Source: an uncultured Sterolibacterium sp.
GTDB lineage: Bacteria > Pseudomonadota > Gammaproteobacteria > Burkholderiales > Rhodocyclaceae
Length of the DNA stretch: 64,000 nucleotides
Reading direction: 5' to 3'
Assembly (NCBI GenBank): GCA_903904605.1
Contig: CAIVDC010000118.1
Location: 1 to 64,000 of the forward strand
Shown here: piece by piece, positions 30,801 to 44,869 of the stretch
Layout: each line of letters opens with the position of its first letter
Numbering within the stretch: position 1 is the first letter of the stretch
The notes under the pieces: model-generated
What the model was told of the DNA's origin: nothing
Databases searched by the model: none
What the model saw: only the letters and a program-made list of their open reading frames with translations
Position numbers and translations under genes: made by a program

Positions 30801-31326
30801 CCATCGGCACGCTGGAGGACGCCATCCGCCGCATCGACCGCGAAACGCGGGAACAGTTGCAGCAGACCTATGATAGCGTCAATGCCCATTTCGGAGCGCT
30901 GTTTCCCCAACTGTTCGGCGGCGGTGAAGCCCGGCTTATACTCACCGGCGAGGAGATCCTCGACGCCGGGATCCAGGTCATGGCTCAGCCCCCGGGCAAG
31001 AAGAACAGCAGCATCCATCTGCTCTCCGGCGGCGAAAAGGCATTGACCGCGACGGCGCTGGTGTTCGCCCTGTTCCAACTGAACCCGGCACCTTTCTGCC
31101 TGCTGGACGAGGTGGATGCACCGCTCGACGACACCAACACCGAGCGTTTCTGCGCCCTGGTCAGACGCATGTCGCAGCAGACGCAATTCCTGTTCATCAG
31201 CCACAACAAGATTGCGATGGAAATGGCGCAGCAACTGATCGGCGTGACCATGCAGGAGCAGGGTGTCTCCCGCGTGGTCGAGGTCGATATGGAGGAAGCG
31301 CTGCGCATGAGCGAGGAGGTCGCGGC

Positions 31327-31330
<4 letters not shown>
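27824..31330 (+). CDS. smc: Chromosome segregation protein SMC
   Basis: GTG start; [42 protein letters not shown]; long coiled coils; LLSGGEKALTATALVFALF, PAPFCLLDEVDAPLDDTN. Confidence 0.97.
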
Positions 31331-35355
<4,025 letters not shown>

Positions 35356-35388
35356 AGCGCTCCGAGTGTCGGTCGGAAGGCGGCGGAT

Positions 35389-37203
35389 CTACGCCGCCGC
35401 GCGACTGGCCCGCTTGCGGTCCTGCTCTGTCAGGTGGCGTTTGCGGATGCGGATTGACTTCGGCGTGATCTCCACCAGTTCGTCGTCGGCGATGAATTCC
35501 ACGGCCGACTCCAGGGTGATCTGAATCGGCGGTACCAGGCGCACGGCTTCGTCGGTACCGGAAGAACGGACGTTGGTGAGTTGTTTGCCCTTGATCGGGT
35601 TGACGACGAGATCGTTGTCGCGGCTATGCACGCCGATGATCATGCCCTCATAGAGCGGATCGTTATGAGAGACGAACATCCGGCCGCGATCCTGCAGCTT
35701 CCAGAGTGCATCAGCCACGGCCGGTCCGTTCTCCGCGGAGAGCAACACGCCGTTTCTGCGCTCGGCCATGATTCCTGCCAGCGGACCGTAGTCGTCGAAG
35801 ATATGGCTGGCCATGCCCGTGCCCCGCGTCAGGGTCATGAATTCCCCCTGGAAGCCGATCAGTCCGCGCGCCGGGATGCGGTACTCGAGGCGCACGCGGC
35901 CCTTGCCGTCCGACTGCATGTCCTGCAAGTCGGCTCGACGGCGGCCGAGTTCTTCCATGACGCCGCCCTGATGGGCTTCTTCGATATCGACGGTGAGCAA
36001 CTCGTAAGGCTCCAGCTTTTCGCCGTTCACCTCCTTGATGATCACGCGGGGCCGCGACACGGCCAGTTCATAGCCTTCGCGTCGCATGGTCTCGAGCAGA
36101 ATCGTCAGGTGCAGTTCGCCTCGGCCGGAAACCAGGAAGATGTCGGCATCTTCGGTTTCCTCGACGCGCAGGGCTACGTTGGCGAGCAACTCCTTGTTCA
36201 GTCGTTCGCGCAACTGGCGGCTGGTGACGAACTTTCCCTCCTTGCCGGCAAAGGGCGAAGTATTGACCTGGAAGTTCATGGTCAGCGTCGGTTCATCGAC
36301 CTTCAGCGGCGGCATGCCGAGTGGATGGTCGGTGTCGCAAATGGTGACGCCGATGCCGACCTGCTCGATGCCGGTGACCAGGACGATGTCGCCCGCTTCG
36401 GCTTCCTGCGCCTGCTCGCGCTCCAGACCCTTGAATACCAGGATCTGCCCTATCCTGGCCCGACCCTTGACTTCGTCGCCGTACATGACCGCGACTTCCT
36501 GTCCGGGTTTGATGCGCCCATGGGTGATCCGGCCGATGCCGATGCGTCCGACGTAGCTCGAGTAGTCGAGCGAACAGATCTGCAGTTGCAGCGGCCCATC
36601 GACATCGACATTGGGCTGTGCCACGTGCTGGACGATCGCCTCGAACAGCGGCCGCATGTTGCTGCCCGGATGCGCCGGGTCGAGCATGGCATAGCCGTTC
36701 AGGGCCGAGGCGAACACCACGGGGAAGTCGAGTTGCTCTTCGGTGGCGCCGAGCTTGTCGAACAAGTCGAAGGTGTGGCCGATGACCCAGTCAGGGCGTG
36801 CGCCGGGGCGGTCGATCTTGTTGATGACGACGATGGGCTTGAGGCCGAGGGCCAGGGCCTTCCTGGTGACGAAGCGCGTCTGCGGCATCGGCCCCTCGAC
36901 GGCATCGACCAGGAGCAGTGCGCCGTCCACCATCGACAATACCCGTTCCACTTCGCCGCCGAAGTCTGCGTGGCCGGGCGTATCTACAATGTTGATATGG
37001 GTGCCTTCGAAGTCGATCGCGCAGTTCTTGGCCAGAATGGTAATGCCGCGCTCTTTCTCGAGATCGTTGGAGTCCATGACCCGCTCGGTAACGTGCTGGT
37101 GGGCGGCAAAGGTACCGGACTGGCGCAGCAGTTGGTCCACCAGAGTGGTCTTGCCATGGTCGACGTGGGCGATAATGGCGATGTTGCGGATGGAGCGGGA
37201 CAT
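35389..37203 (-). CDS. typA: Translational GTPase TypA/BipA
   Basis: MSRSIRNIAIIAHVDHGKTTLVDQLLRQSGTF; ERGITILAKNCAI. Confidence 0.97.
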   Translation of the reverse strand: MSRSIRNIAIIAHVDHGKTTLVDQLLRQSGTFAAHQHVTERVMDSNDLEKERGITILAKNCAIDFEGTHINIVDTPGHADFGGEVERVLSMVDGALLLVDAVEGPMPQTRFVTRKALALGLKPIVVINKIDRPGARPDWVIGHTFDLFDKLGATEEQLDFPVVFASALNGYAMLDPAHPGSNMRPLFEAIVQHVAQPNVDVDGPLQLQICSLDYSSYVGRIGIGRITHGRIKPGQEVAVMYGDEVKGRARIGQILVFKGLEREQAQEAEAGDIVLVTGIEQVGIGVTICDTDHPLGMPPLKVDEPTLTMNFQVNTSPFAGKEGKFVTSRQLRERLNKELLANVALRVEETEDADIFLVSGRGELHLTILLETMRREGYELAVSRPRVIIKEVNGEKLEPYELLTVDIEEAHQGGVMEELGRRRADLQDMQSDGKGRVRLEYRIPARGLIGFQGEFMTLTRGTGMASHIFDDYGPLAGIMAERRNGVLLSAENGPAVADALWKLQDRGRMFVSHNDPLYEGMIIGVHSRDNDLVVNPIKGKQLTNVRSSGTDEAVRLVPPIQITLESAVEFIADDELVEITPKSIRIRKRHLTEQDRKRASRAAA

Positions 37204-37234
37204 GGAGTTTTTGCAGTGCACAATTGGGGGCAGC

Positions 37235-37240
37235 ATTATA
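37235..37240 (-). promoter_or_regulatory. Candidate extended -10 (TGCTATAAT) for typA
   Basis: Minus strand reads TGTGCTATAATGCTGCC upstream of the typA ATG. Confidence 0.45.
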
Positions 37241-37317
37241 GCACACCGGCTTTGCTATGGACTTGCTTCCGCGTCGCATGTTAGAATTGGCGCTATATTC
37301 AAGGGGAAATTAGATTT

Positions 37318-38064
37318 ATGCTGGCAGTCATCGGCGGCAGCGGGCTGACCCAATTCTCCAGTCTCGAGATTTCCCATCAGCAGGCAGTCGGCACCCCGTA
37401 TGGGGAGCCTTCGGCTGAGCTCACTTTTGGTCGCATCGGCAAGCAGCCGGTGGTGTTCATCGCACGCCACGGTCGCGGCCACACGATACCGCCGCACATG
37501 GTCAACTACCGGGCCAATATCTGGGCGCTGGCCAAGGCCGCCGGCGCGAGGCGCATTGTCTCGGTCGCCTCGGTCGGCGGTATTCGCGCGGATCTTTGCC
37601 CGGGCAGACTGGTCGTTCCGGACCAGATCATCGACTACACCTGGGGGCGGCAGACGACTTTTCACGAGAACTGCGATGCTCAGGTGGTGCACATCGACTT
37701 TACCCATCCGTATGACCAGGCGCTGCGGCAACAGCTGCTCGCGGCGGCGTCGCGCGCCGGTGAGTCCGTCGGCGATGGCGCCGTGTATGCGGCGAGCCAG
37801 GGACCGAGGCTCGAAACGGCCGCCGAAATAGACCGCTTTGAGCGCGACGGCGCGCATATGGTCGGCATGACCGGCATGCCGGAGGCGGCACTGGCGCGGG
37901 AGGCCGGGCTGCCATACGCAGCCCTGACGGTGGTCGCCAATTGGGCAGCGGGCAGGGCCGACAGCGCCCTGGCTATCCGGTTCGAGAACCTTGAAGGCGT
38001 GCTGCAGGAGGCGATGGTTCGGGTGCGCAAGGTGATCGGGCGTTTGTGCGAGGATTTGCAGTGA
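37318..38064 (+). CDS. S-methyl-5'-thioinosine/methylthioadenosine phosphorylase family
   Basis: [62 protein letters not shown]. Confidence 0.9.
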   Translation: MLAVIGGSGLTQFSSLEISHQQAVGTPYGEPSAELTFGRIGKQPVVFIARHGRGHTIPPHMVNYRANIWALAKAAGARRIVSVASVGGIRADLCPGRLVVPDQIIDYTWGRQTTFHENCDAQVVHIDFTHPYDQALRQQLLAAASRAGESVGDGAVYAASQGPRLETAAEIDRFERDGAHMVGMTGMPEAALAREAGLPYAALTVVANWAAGRADSALAIRFENLEGVLQEAMVRVRKVIGRLCEDLQ

Positions 38065-38591
38065 TACGAGAAGTCCTGCGCATGGGGGACCTCCGCCTGC
38101 TCGCGCGTTCGCAGCCGGTGGTGGATTTCGATTCTCCCGGACTTTCCGCCTTGATAGAGGACATGCAGGACACCATGGGCCATCTCGATGGCGCCGGTCT
38201 TGCGGCGCCTCAGATCGGCGTGGCGTTGCGCGTGGTGATCTTCGGCTTCGGGGCAAACCCGCGTTACCCTGAAGCCGCACCTTTGCCCTTTACCATCCTG
38301 GTAAATCCCGAGCTCACGCGACTTTCCGATGAAGAGGAGGACGGCTGGGAAGGCTGCCTGTCGGTGCCCGGTCTGCGCGGAATGGTGCCGCGCTGGAAGC
38401 GGCTGGGCTATGCCGGCTACGATGTCTCGGGTAAGCGCTTCGAGCGCGAGGCCGAAGGCTTCCACGCACGGGTTGTGCAACACGAGTGCGATCACCTGGA
38501 CGGTATTCTTTACCCGATGCGGATGCGCGATTTTTCGCGCTTCGGTTTTACCGACCTTCTGCTTCCCGGTGCGGACCCGGCCGATGATTAG
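38061..38591 (+). CDS. def: Peptide deformylase
   Basis: GTG start overlapping the upstream TGA. Motifs [30 protein letters not shown]. Confidence 0.95.
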   Translation: MIREVLRMGDLRLLARSQPVVDFDSPGLSALIEDMQDTMGHLDGAGLAAPQIGVALRVVIFGFGANPRYPEAAPLPFTILVNPELTRLSDEEEDGWEGCLSVPGLRGMVPRWKRLGYAGYDVSGKRFEREAEGFHARVVQHECDHLDGILYPMRMRDFSRFGFTDLLLPGADPADD

Positions 38592-38601
38592 CGAGGTTGG
38601 G

Positions 38602-38635
38602 GCGGGGAGATGTCGAGTGGCAGGCATCTCCCCGC
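38602..38635. terminator. Strong hairpin between convergent def and PEP-CTERM gene
   Basis: GCGGGGAGATG (38602-38612), 12-nt loop, CATCTCCCCGC (38625-38635): perfect 11-bp stem. Confidence 0.6.
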
Positions 38636-38645
38636 GGCAGAAATG

Positions 38646-39275
38646 CTAGGGAATGCGGCGGCGTTTGATCAAGGCCAGACCGGTCAAGGCTATGCCCATC
38701 AGGGCGAGGGTGCCTGGTTCCGGGACTGAGGGGTTGGTTGGGGCAGCGGGGGGCGTCCAGGCAAAGGTCGCGGTCACGTTGAAGTTGTATGTATTCGGAA
38801 TCTGTTCGTTATTCAAGAACGCGTCCAATGTGACGTCGACGGTTCCGTCTGATCCGAGATTGAAAGTAGTCGGCGCGGAGACGTATCCAGTGATGTCGTC
38901 GGCGATGTAGGTGAGATGGAAGGCGGCCTGTTGGCTGACGTTCTGAGAGACGGAACCAATGGTCAGGATCCGGCCGAGATTGAATAGTTGGTCGACCGAT
39001 ATGGCATCTATCGCCGCCTGGTCAAGTCCTGTAATGTCGTAGCCGGGCCACTCGGGCCAGAGCGCGACGAGGAAATTAGCTTGATTGATGGTCGCGCTCA
39101 CCGGGGCCGTGCTGTCGAGTAACACGGTTCCTGAGTAGGCATCCAGCGAAAAACTGTCGTTATGGAAAATGTATGGGGCGAAGGCCGTCGTCGAGATGTT
39201 GACTGAAAGGGTGGTGGCGAAGGACTGGGACGCGCCGGTTAGCAGAATGAAGAACAGCAAGGATGGCAAGCGCAT
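38646..39275 (-). CDS. PEP-CTERM sorting domain-containing secreted protein
   Basis: Signal peptide MRLPSLLFFILLTGASQSFA; C-terminal VPEPGTLALMGIALTGLALIKRRRIP; Cys-free, Asn/Ser/Thr-rich body. Confidence 0.93.
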   Translation of the reverse strand: MRLPSLLFFILLTGASQSFATTLSVNISTTAFAPYIFHNDSFSLDAYSGTVLLDSTAPVSATINQANFLVALWPEWPGYDITGLDQAAIDAISVDQLFNLGRILTIGSVSQNVSQQAAFHLTYIADDITGYVSAPTTFNLGSDGTVDVTLDAFLNNEQIPNTYNFNVTATFAWTPPAAPTNPSVPEPGTLALMGIALTGLALIKRRRIP

Positions 39276-39367
39276 GATTGATCTCCCTTATTTCCGGTTG
39301 CGAATGCGGAAACCTTTCCAGTCGGATTCTGGTCAGGTACTCCGCCATGATCGTTTTCGGACTTAAG

Positions 39368-39383
39368 GGCAATAATTGTGCCG
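39368..39383 (-). promoter_or_regulatory. Candidate sigma-54 (-24/-12) promoter of the PEP-CTERM gene
   Basis: Minus strand CGGCACAATTATTGCC: GGCAC-N5-TTGC with exactly 10 nt between GG and GC. Confidence 0.65.
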
Positions 39384-39518
39384 TGAGACGGCAGTTCTTT
39401 GATAATGCTTGAGTTTGCAAATGTGGGCGGTATTCTTCCCGGTCAGGGTGTAATGTTATTCGACAGGTAGATTGCGAGGCGGCGTGTGCTCCGTCGGAAA
39501 CTCGCTGACGCGAACGGA

Positions 39519-42119
39519 TCAGGAAACCTGCAAGGCTTCCAGCAATTCCTGCTCCATCTTTACCAGAGTCGCCGTTTGCCCCAGTTCAGGCCCGCTGACG
39601 AGAAATGTGTCCTCGACGCGTTCTCCGAGGGTGGCGATCTTGGCCGTGTGCAGGTCGACGCCGTGGCGCGCGAGTACCAGTGCGATCGAATACAACAGGC
39701 CGGGACGGTCGGCTGCCATCACCGACATGATGTAGTACTCCCCCTTTTCGTCGGGACGGATGCTGACTTCGGGGGTGATTGGAAAGTGTCGCACCTGTCG
39801 CGAAAGCCGGCCAGGGGAGGGCGGTTCCAGCGCGGCGCGAGTGGAAAGCCGCGCCACCAGATCGTGCTCGATCAGGGCAATCATGTCGCGGAAGGGCAGT
39901 TGTTGACCGGGATCGAGCAGTATGAAGCTGTCGAGCGCGTAACCGTGGCGCGTGGTGTGGATCTTGGCGTCGGCAATCGAGTAGCCCATGCGGCTGAAGA
40001 AACCGCACAATCGGGCGAACAGCTCGGGCTGGTCGGCAGTATAGATCATCACCTGAAGTCCTTCGGCGACATGGTTCAGGTGGGCTTTCACGACCGGTTC
40101 CTTGGCATCGGGGCGGTAGTAGAGCATGCGTGCGTGCCAGGCGATTTCCTCGGCGTCGTGGCGCATGAAATAGACGGTGTCGAGTTGACGCCAAAGCGCC
40201 TCCTCGACGCCCGGGCGTAATCCGTGGAGCCTCAGCAGGCGGCGCGCTTCTTCCTGGCGGCCGGCCAGGCCGACCGCCTGATGCGGTGTGTCGCCTGCCA
40301 GGAGGCGGCGGGTGGCGGCATAGAGATCCTCGAGCAGTTTGCCCTTCCAGGCGTTCCACACCTTCGGGCTGGTCCCCCGAATGTCGGCGACGGTCAACAG
40401 GTAAAGCGCGATCAGGCGTCTGTCGGTTTTCACCACCGCGGCAAAGTTGCGAATGACCGCCGGATCGCCGAGATCCTGCTTTTGGGCGATGGCCGACATG
40501 GTCAGATGGTGTTCGACGAGAAACACCACCAGATCGGTATCCTCTGTCGCCAGCCCGTGATCCTCGCAGAAGCGATGGGCATCTTTCATGCCGAGCGTGG
40601 AATGGTCGCCGCCGCGGCCCTTGGCGATGTCATGGAACAGTGCCGCTACATAAAGCAGCCAGGGGCGCTCCAAGCCGGCGATGAGGCGGCTGCAGAGCGG
40701 GTATTCGTGGGCAAACTCCGGCATGGTGAAGCGGCGCACGTTCCTCATCACCTGCAGGATATGCTGGTCGACGGTATAGACGTGGAACAAATCGTGCTGC
40801 ATCTGCCCGACGATCTTGCCGAAAGCCGGCAGATAGTGGCCGAGAATGTCGTACTGGTTCATGCGCCTGAATTCATGCACCAAGCCGCGCTTCTGCCGGA
40901 ACAGCGAAAGGAACAGGGCGCGGTTGTTGGGATTGCGGCGGAACGTCGCGTCGATGCGCGCGCGCGCGCGCCATAAGGCGCGCAAGGTGCGGGCCGTCAT
41001 GCCCTTCAACTCGGAGCGCTGCTGGAGCAGCAGGAAACTCTCCAGGATCGCGCGCGGTTGCCGCTCGAATACCTCCTCGTCGCGCACGTCGAGGAGTTCG
41101 CGGTCGGTCTGGAAATTCTCGTTGATGAAAATCGGCGTCGCCCGCTGGGACGGGAATATTCGCCCGCCGAGATTCTGCAGCAACAAGGTATTCAACTGGG
41201 TGATGCGTTTGGCGTTCTGGTAATAGCGCTGCATCAGGCGTTCCGAGGCGCGCTTGTGCGCGCTTGCGGTGATGCCGAAGGCCTTTGCCAAGGCTTCCTG
41301 ATGGTCGAACATCAGTTTTTCCTCGCGTCTCTTGGCGAGGTAGTGCAGGCGGATGCGGATATGGCGCAGAAAGGTCTCGACGCGCTCCAGTTGCCGCGCT
41401 TCCGCGGGGATGACCAGTCCGTTCCGGAGTAGTTCGCGCCAGTTCGCACCCAGCCCGGCGGCGCGGCTGATCCACAGGATTACCTGCAGATCGCGCAAGC
41501 CGCCCGGGCTCTCCTTGCAATTGGGCTCAAGGCTGTAAGGCGTATCGTTATGTCGTGCGTAGCGCTCTTCCTGTTCGAGTTGCTTGGCCTTGAAGAATGC
41601 CCTTGGATCCAGTTGGGCCTGCATGGTCTCAGCGAATTCCGCAAAGGTCTGGCGATCGCCCGCCAGGATCCGTGCTTCGAGCAGAGTTGTCTGTACCGTG
41701 ATGTCGCGTCCCGCTTCTTCGATGCATTCGGCAATACTGCGCACGCTGTGCCCGACATCGAGTCCGATGTCCCAGAGCACGCCGACCATCTGTTCGATCT
41801 TGGCAGTATGGTCTGCATGTTCCTCGTCGGGCAGGAGTACCAGGATGTCCACGTCCGAGGCCGGATAGAGTTCGCCGCGGCCGTAGCCGCCGACCGCGAG
41901 CAGGGCCAGCGGAGGCGGCAGGGCGAAGTGTTGCCAGATCTCGCGCAGCACCGAGTCTACGAGGTCGGCCCGGCCGTGTAGCATTGCCGCGGCATTGCCG
42001 CGACTTTCGTAGTTTTCACGGACCGTGGCCTGTCCCGACTGCAGGGTGGTGCGCAGCCTCTGAACAAGGCTTGGCACCCGCGCTCTGTCCGGCGATGCAG
42101 CCTCAGGCAAAGGTGACAT
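39519..42119 (-). CDS. glnD: Bifunctional [protein-PII] uridylyltransferase/uridylyl-removing enzyme
   Basis: [22 protein letters not shown] nucleotidyltransferase motif; HD domain [15 protein letters not shown]; two C-terminal ACT domains. Upstream start at 42140 possible. Confidence 0.96.
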   Translation of the reverse strand: MSPLPEAASPDRARVPSLVQRLRTTLQSGQATVRENYESRGNAAAMLHGRADLVDSVLREIWQHFALPPPLALLAVGGYGRGELYPASDVDILVLLPDEEHADHTAKIEQMVGVLWDIGLDVGHSVRSIAECIEEAGRDITVQTTLLEARILAGDRQTFAEFAETMQAQLDPRAFFKAKQLEQEERYARHNDTPYSLEPNCKESPGGLRDLQVILWISRAAGLGANWRELLRNGLVIPAEARQLERVETFLRHIRIRLHYLAKRREEKLMFDHQEALAKAFGITASAHKRASERLMQRYYQNAKRITQLNTLLLQNLGGRIFPSQRATPIFINENFQTDRELLDVRDEEVFERQPRAILESFLLLQQRSELKGMTARTLRALWRARARIDATFRRNPNNRALFLSLFRQKRGLVHEFRRMNQYDILGHYLPAFGKIVGQMQHDLFHVYTVDQHILQVMRNVRRFTMPEFAHEYPLCSRLIAGLERPWLLYVAALFHDIAKGRGGDHSTLGMKDAHRFCEDHGLATEDTDLVVFLVEHHLTMSAIAQKQDLGDPAVIRNFAAVVKTDRRLIALYLLTVADIRGTSPKVWNAWKGKLLEDLYAATRRLLAGDTPHQAVGLAGRQEEARRLLRLHGLRPGVEEALWRQLDTVYFMRHDAEEIAWHARMLYYRPDAKEPVVKAHLNHVAEGLQVMIYTADQPELFARLCGFFSRMGYSIADAKIHTTRHGYALDSFILLDPGQQLPFRDMIALIEHDLVARLSTRAALEPPSPGRLSRQVRHFPITPEVSIRPDEKGEYYIMSVMAADRPGLLYSIALVLARHGVDLHTAKIATLGERVEDTFLVSGPELGQTATLVKMEQELLEALQVS

Positions 42120-42912
42120 TGCCGGGCTTTGGCGGGGCACCGGCGGAGAGAGTCAATACCTCGAATCCGCTCTCGGTTACCAGGATCGTATGCTCCCACT
42201 GGGCCGACAGGCTGCGGTCCTTGGTGACGATGGTCCAGCCATCGGACAGTTCGGAGATCGCCGCCTTGCCGGCGTTGATCATGGGCTCGATGGTGAAAGT
42301 CATGCCGGGGAAGAGCAGTAGGCCGGTGCCGGGTTTGCCGTAATGCAGTACCTGCGGTTCCTCGTGGAAATTCAGTCCGATGCCATGTCCGCAGAATTCG
42401 CGCACGACAGAGAAACCGTTGGCCTCGGCGTGTCTCTGGATGGCTGCCCCGATGTCGCCCAGGGTAGCTCCCGGACGCACCTTGAGGATGCCGGCCCAGA
42501 GACATTCATGGGTGACCGTGCATAACCGCCTGGCCTGAATGGAAGGTTCGCCCCCGACCATGAACATGCGGCTGGTGTCGCCGTGGTAGCCATCCTTGAT
42601 AGTGGTAATGTCGAGATTGACGATATCGCCCTTCTTCAAGGGCCGGTCATTGGGCACGCCGTGGCACACTTGATGGTTGATCGAGGCGCAGATCGACTTG
42701 GGGTAAGGTACATAGCCGGGCGGGGCATAGTTGAGCGGGGCGGGAATGCAGCCCTGGACGTGGACCATGTAGTCATGGCAGAGCCTGTCGAGTTCGGCGG
42801 TGGTCACGCCAGGCTTGACGAATGGTTCGATGTAGTCGAGCACTTCGCCCGCCAGGCGGCCGGCGACGCGCATCTTCTCTATTTCTGCGGGGGTCTTGGG
42901 AGTGATGCTCAT
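42103..42912 (-). CDS. map: Type I methionine aminopeptidase
   Basis: [62 protein letters not shown]. Confidence 0.96.
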   Translation of the reverse strand: MSITPKTPAEIEKMRVAGRLAGEVLDYIEPFVKPGVTTAELDRLCHDYMVHVQGCIPAPLNYAPPGYVPYPKSICASINHQVCHGVPNDRPLKKGDIVNLDITTIKDGYHGDTSRMFMVGGEPSIQARRLCTVTHECLWAGILKVRPGATLGDIGAAIQRHAEANGFSVVREFCGHGIGLNFHEEPQVLHYGKPGTGLLLFPGMTFTIEPMINAGKAAISELSDGWTIVTKDRSLSAQWEHTILVTESGFEVLTLSAGAPPKPGNVTFA

Positions 42913-42976
42913 CGCGGCAATGGTGAAGGTGAATGGGAGGAATTCTACCTGTAGGCTGCCGAAAATGATGCTTGGC

Positions 42977-43006
42977 TTGAAGAAAGTCATATAAAACCGT
43001 TATAAT
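42977..43006 (+). promoter_or_regulatory. Candidate sigma-70 promoter of rpsB operon
   Basis: TTGAAG (42977-42982), 18-bp spacer, TATAAT (43001-43006). Confidence 0.6.
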
Positions 43007-43012
43007 CCGAGA

Positions 43013-43150
43013 CTTGTCTTGCCCTGGCTTGTTACCGATTCACCATCAGGGGCGCGGCAAAATTCACACGCCCGGCGGCGAACAGGGTGCCTCGTTGTTT
43101 TGGGGCGGTACGGCCGGGCGGCGGATCAACCCTATTCGGAGATATATCTA
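43013..43150 (+). promoter_or_regulatory. Long GC-rich rpsB 5' leader, possible autoregulatory RNA
   Basis: About 138 nt between predicted TSS and ATG; contains CGCCCGGC (43069-43076) pairing with GCCGGGCG (43113-43120). Confidence 0.4.
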
Positions 43151-43903
43151 ATGTCTGCAACGACTATGCGTCAAATGCTGGAAGCTGGTGTGCACTTTGG
43201 GCACCAGACACGTTTCTGGAACCCGAAGATGGCCCCCTTCATCTTCGGTCATCGCAACAAGATCCACATCATCAACCTTGAGAAGACCCTGGCCAAGTAC
43301 CAGGAGGCCATGAGTTTCGTGAAGAAATTGTCGGCCAAGAAGGGCAACATCCTGTTTGTCAGCACCAAGCGCCAGGCGCGGGAAATCATCGCCGAGGAAG
43401 CGCAGCGCGCCGGTATGCCCTTTGTCGACGAGCGCTGGCTGGGCGGAATGCTGACCAACTTCAAGACGGTCAAGCTATCGATCAAGCGCCTGAAAGACCT
43501 CGAACAGATGTCGCTGGATGGCACCTTCGAGCGCATGAGCAAGAAGGAAGCCTTGATGTCCCAGCGCGAGATGGACAAGCTGCGCAAGAGCATCGGCGGG
43601 ATCAAGGACATGGCCAGCCTGCCCGACGCCCTGTTCGTGATCGATGTCGGCTACCACAAGATCGCCATCACGGAAGCCGGCAAACTCGGCATTCCGGTGA
43701 TCGGGGTAGTCGATACCAATCATTCGCCCGAAGGCGTGAGCCACGTCATTCCCGGCAACGATGACTCCAGCCGCGCCATCCGCCTCTATGCGCGCGGCGT
43801 CGCCGACGCCATCCTCGAGGGCCGCAGCGAGTCCTTCAATGAGATGGTGGCGGCTGTGGCAGGGGAAGACGAATTCGTCGAAGTCGAGGAAGCAACGGAG
43901 TAA
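43151..43903 (+). CDS. rpsB: 30S ribosomal protein S2
   Basis: [47 protein letters not shown]. Confidence 0.98.
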   Translation: MSATTMRQMLEAGVHFGHQTRFWNPKMAPFIFGHRNKIHIINLEKTLAKYQEAMSFVKKLSAKKGNILFVSTKRQAREIIAEEAQRAGMPFVDERWLGGMLTNFKTVKLSIKRLKDLEQMSLDGTFERMSKKEALMSQREMDKLRKSIGGIKDMASLPDALFVIDVGYHKIAITEAGKLGIPVIGVVDTNHSPEGVSHVIPGNDDSSRAIRLYARGVADAILEGRSESFNEMVAAVAGEDEFVEVEEATE

Positions 43904-43916
43904 GCAAGCAGAGAGC

Positions 43917-43942
43917 CACAGAGGCATCTTGATGCCTCTGTG
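43917..43942 (+). promoter_or_regulatory. Perfect inverted repeat in rpsB-tsf intergenic region (possible attenuator/processing hairpin)
   Basis: CACAGAGGCATC-TT-GATGCCTCTGTG, 12/12 complementary arms. Confidence 0.7.
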
Positions 43943-43973
43943 CGGTGAATGGTTTTGATTCTGGAGCACGATA

Positions 43974-44861
43974 ATGGCGGAAATTACCGCAAGCATGGTT
44001 AAGGAACTGCGCGAGAAGACAGACGCGCCGATGATGGAGTGCAAGAGGGCGCTCACCGAAGCCGGTGGGGATCTGGACAAGGCGGAGGAAATCCTGCGCG
44101 TCAAGCTTGGCAGCAAGGCCAGCAAGGCGGCCGGTCGCATTGCGGCGGAAGGCGTCGTCGGCACCTATTTCTCGTCCGACGGCAAGTTGGGCAGCATGGT
44201 CGAGGTTAATTGCGAAACCGATTTCGTCGCCAAGAACGACGATTTTCTCGCCTTCACCCGAAACCTCGCTGAACTTGTAGCAAATAACAATCCCGCCGAT
44301 GTCGCCGCGCTTTCCGCCGCAAACTTGAACGATAAGACGGTCGAAGCCACGCGCACTGCGCTCGTCGGCAAGATCGGCGAGAATCTCTCGATCCGCCGCT
44401 TTGCCCGGATCGCGGCGCAGGGCAGGCTGTCCAGCTATATCCATGGCGGCGCCAAGATCGGCGTGATCGTCGATGTGGTCGGTGGCGACGAACAACTGGC
44501 CACGGATCTGGCAATGCACATCGCCGCTTCCAAACCGAAGTCTCTGGACGCCTCGGGGGTTCCCGCCGAGCTTCTGGATACCGAGCGGCGCATCGCCATC
44601 GAAAAGGCACGGGAAGCCGGCAAGCCTGAAGCGATGCTGGAGAAGATCGCGGAAGGTACCGTGCAGAAGTACCTGAAGGAAGTGACCCTGCTGGGCCAGG
44701 CCTTCGTCAAGGACGACAAGCAGACCATCGAACAGCTGCTCAAGAGCAAAGGCGCGAAGGTTGCGGGGTTCACGCTTTATATCGTCGGCGAAGGGATCGA
44801 GAAGAAACAAAACGATTTCGCCGCCGAGGTTGCCGCCCAGGCCGCGCAGGCGGCCAGGTAG
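43974..44861 (+). CDS. tsf: Elongation factor Ts
   Basis: [44 protein letters not shown]. Confidence 0.98.
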   Translation: MAEITASMVKELREKTDAPMMECKRALTEAGGDLDKAEEILRVKLGSKASKAAGRIAAEGVVGTYFSSDGKLGSMVEVNCETDFVAKNDDFLAFTRNLAELVANNNPADVAALSAANLNDKTVEATRTALVGKIGENLSIRRFARIAAQGRLSSYIHGGAKIGVIVDVVGGDEQLATDLAMHIAASKPKSLDASGVPAELLDTERRIAIEKAREAGKPEAMLEKIAEGTVQKYLKEVTLLGQAFVKDDKQTIEQLLKSKGAKVAGFTLYIVGEGIEKKQNDFAAEVAAQAAQAAR

Positions 44862-44869
44862 CCGGACTT

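Noticed and set aside
35581-37284. 567-aa plus-strand ORF opposite typA
   Set aside because: Antisense artefact; typA motifs on the minus strand are clear.
39362-39367. CTTAAG near the PEP-CTERM promoter as a PmrA half-site
   Set aside because: Single hexamer without a second half-site at the right spacing; coincidental in a region better explained by the sigma-54 motif.
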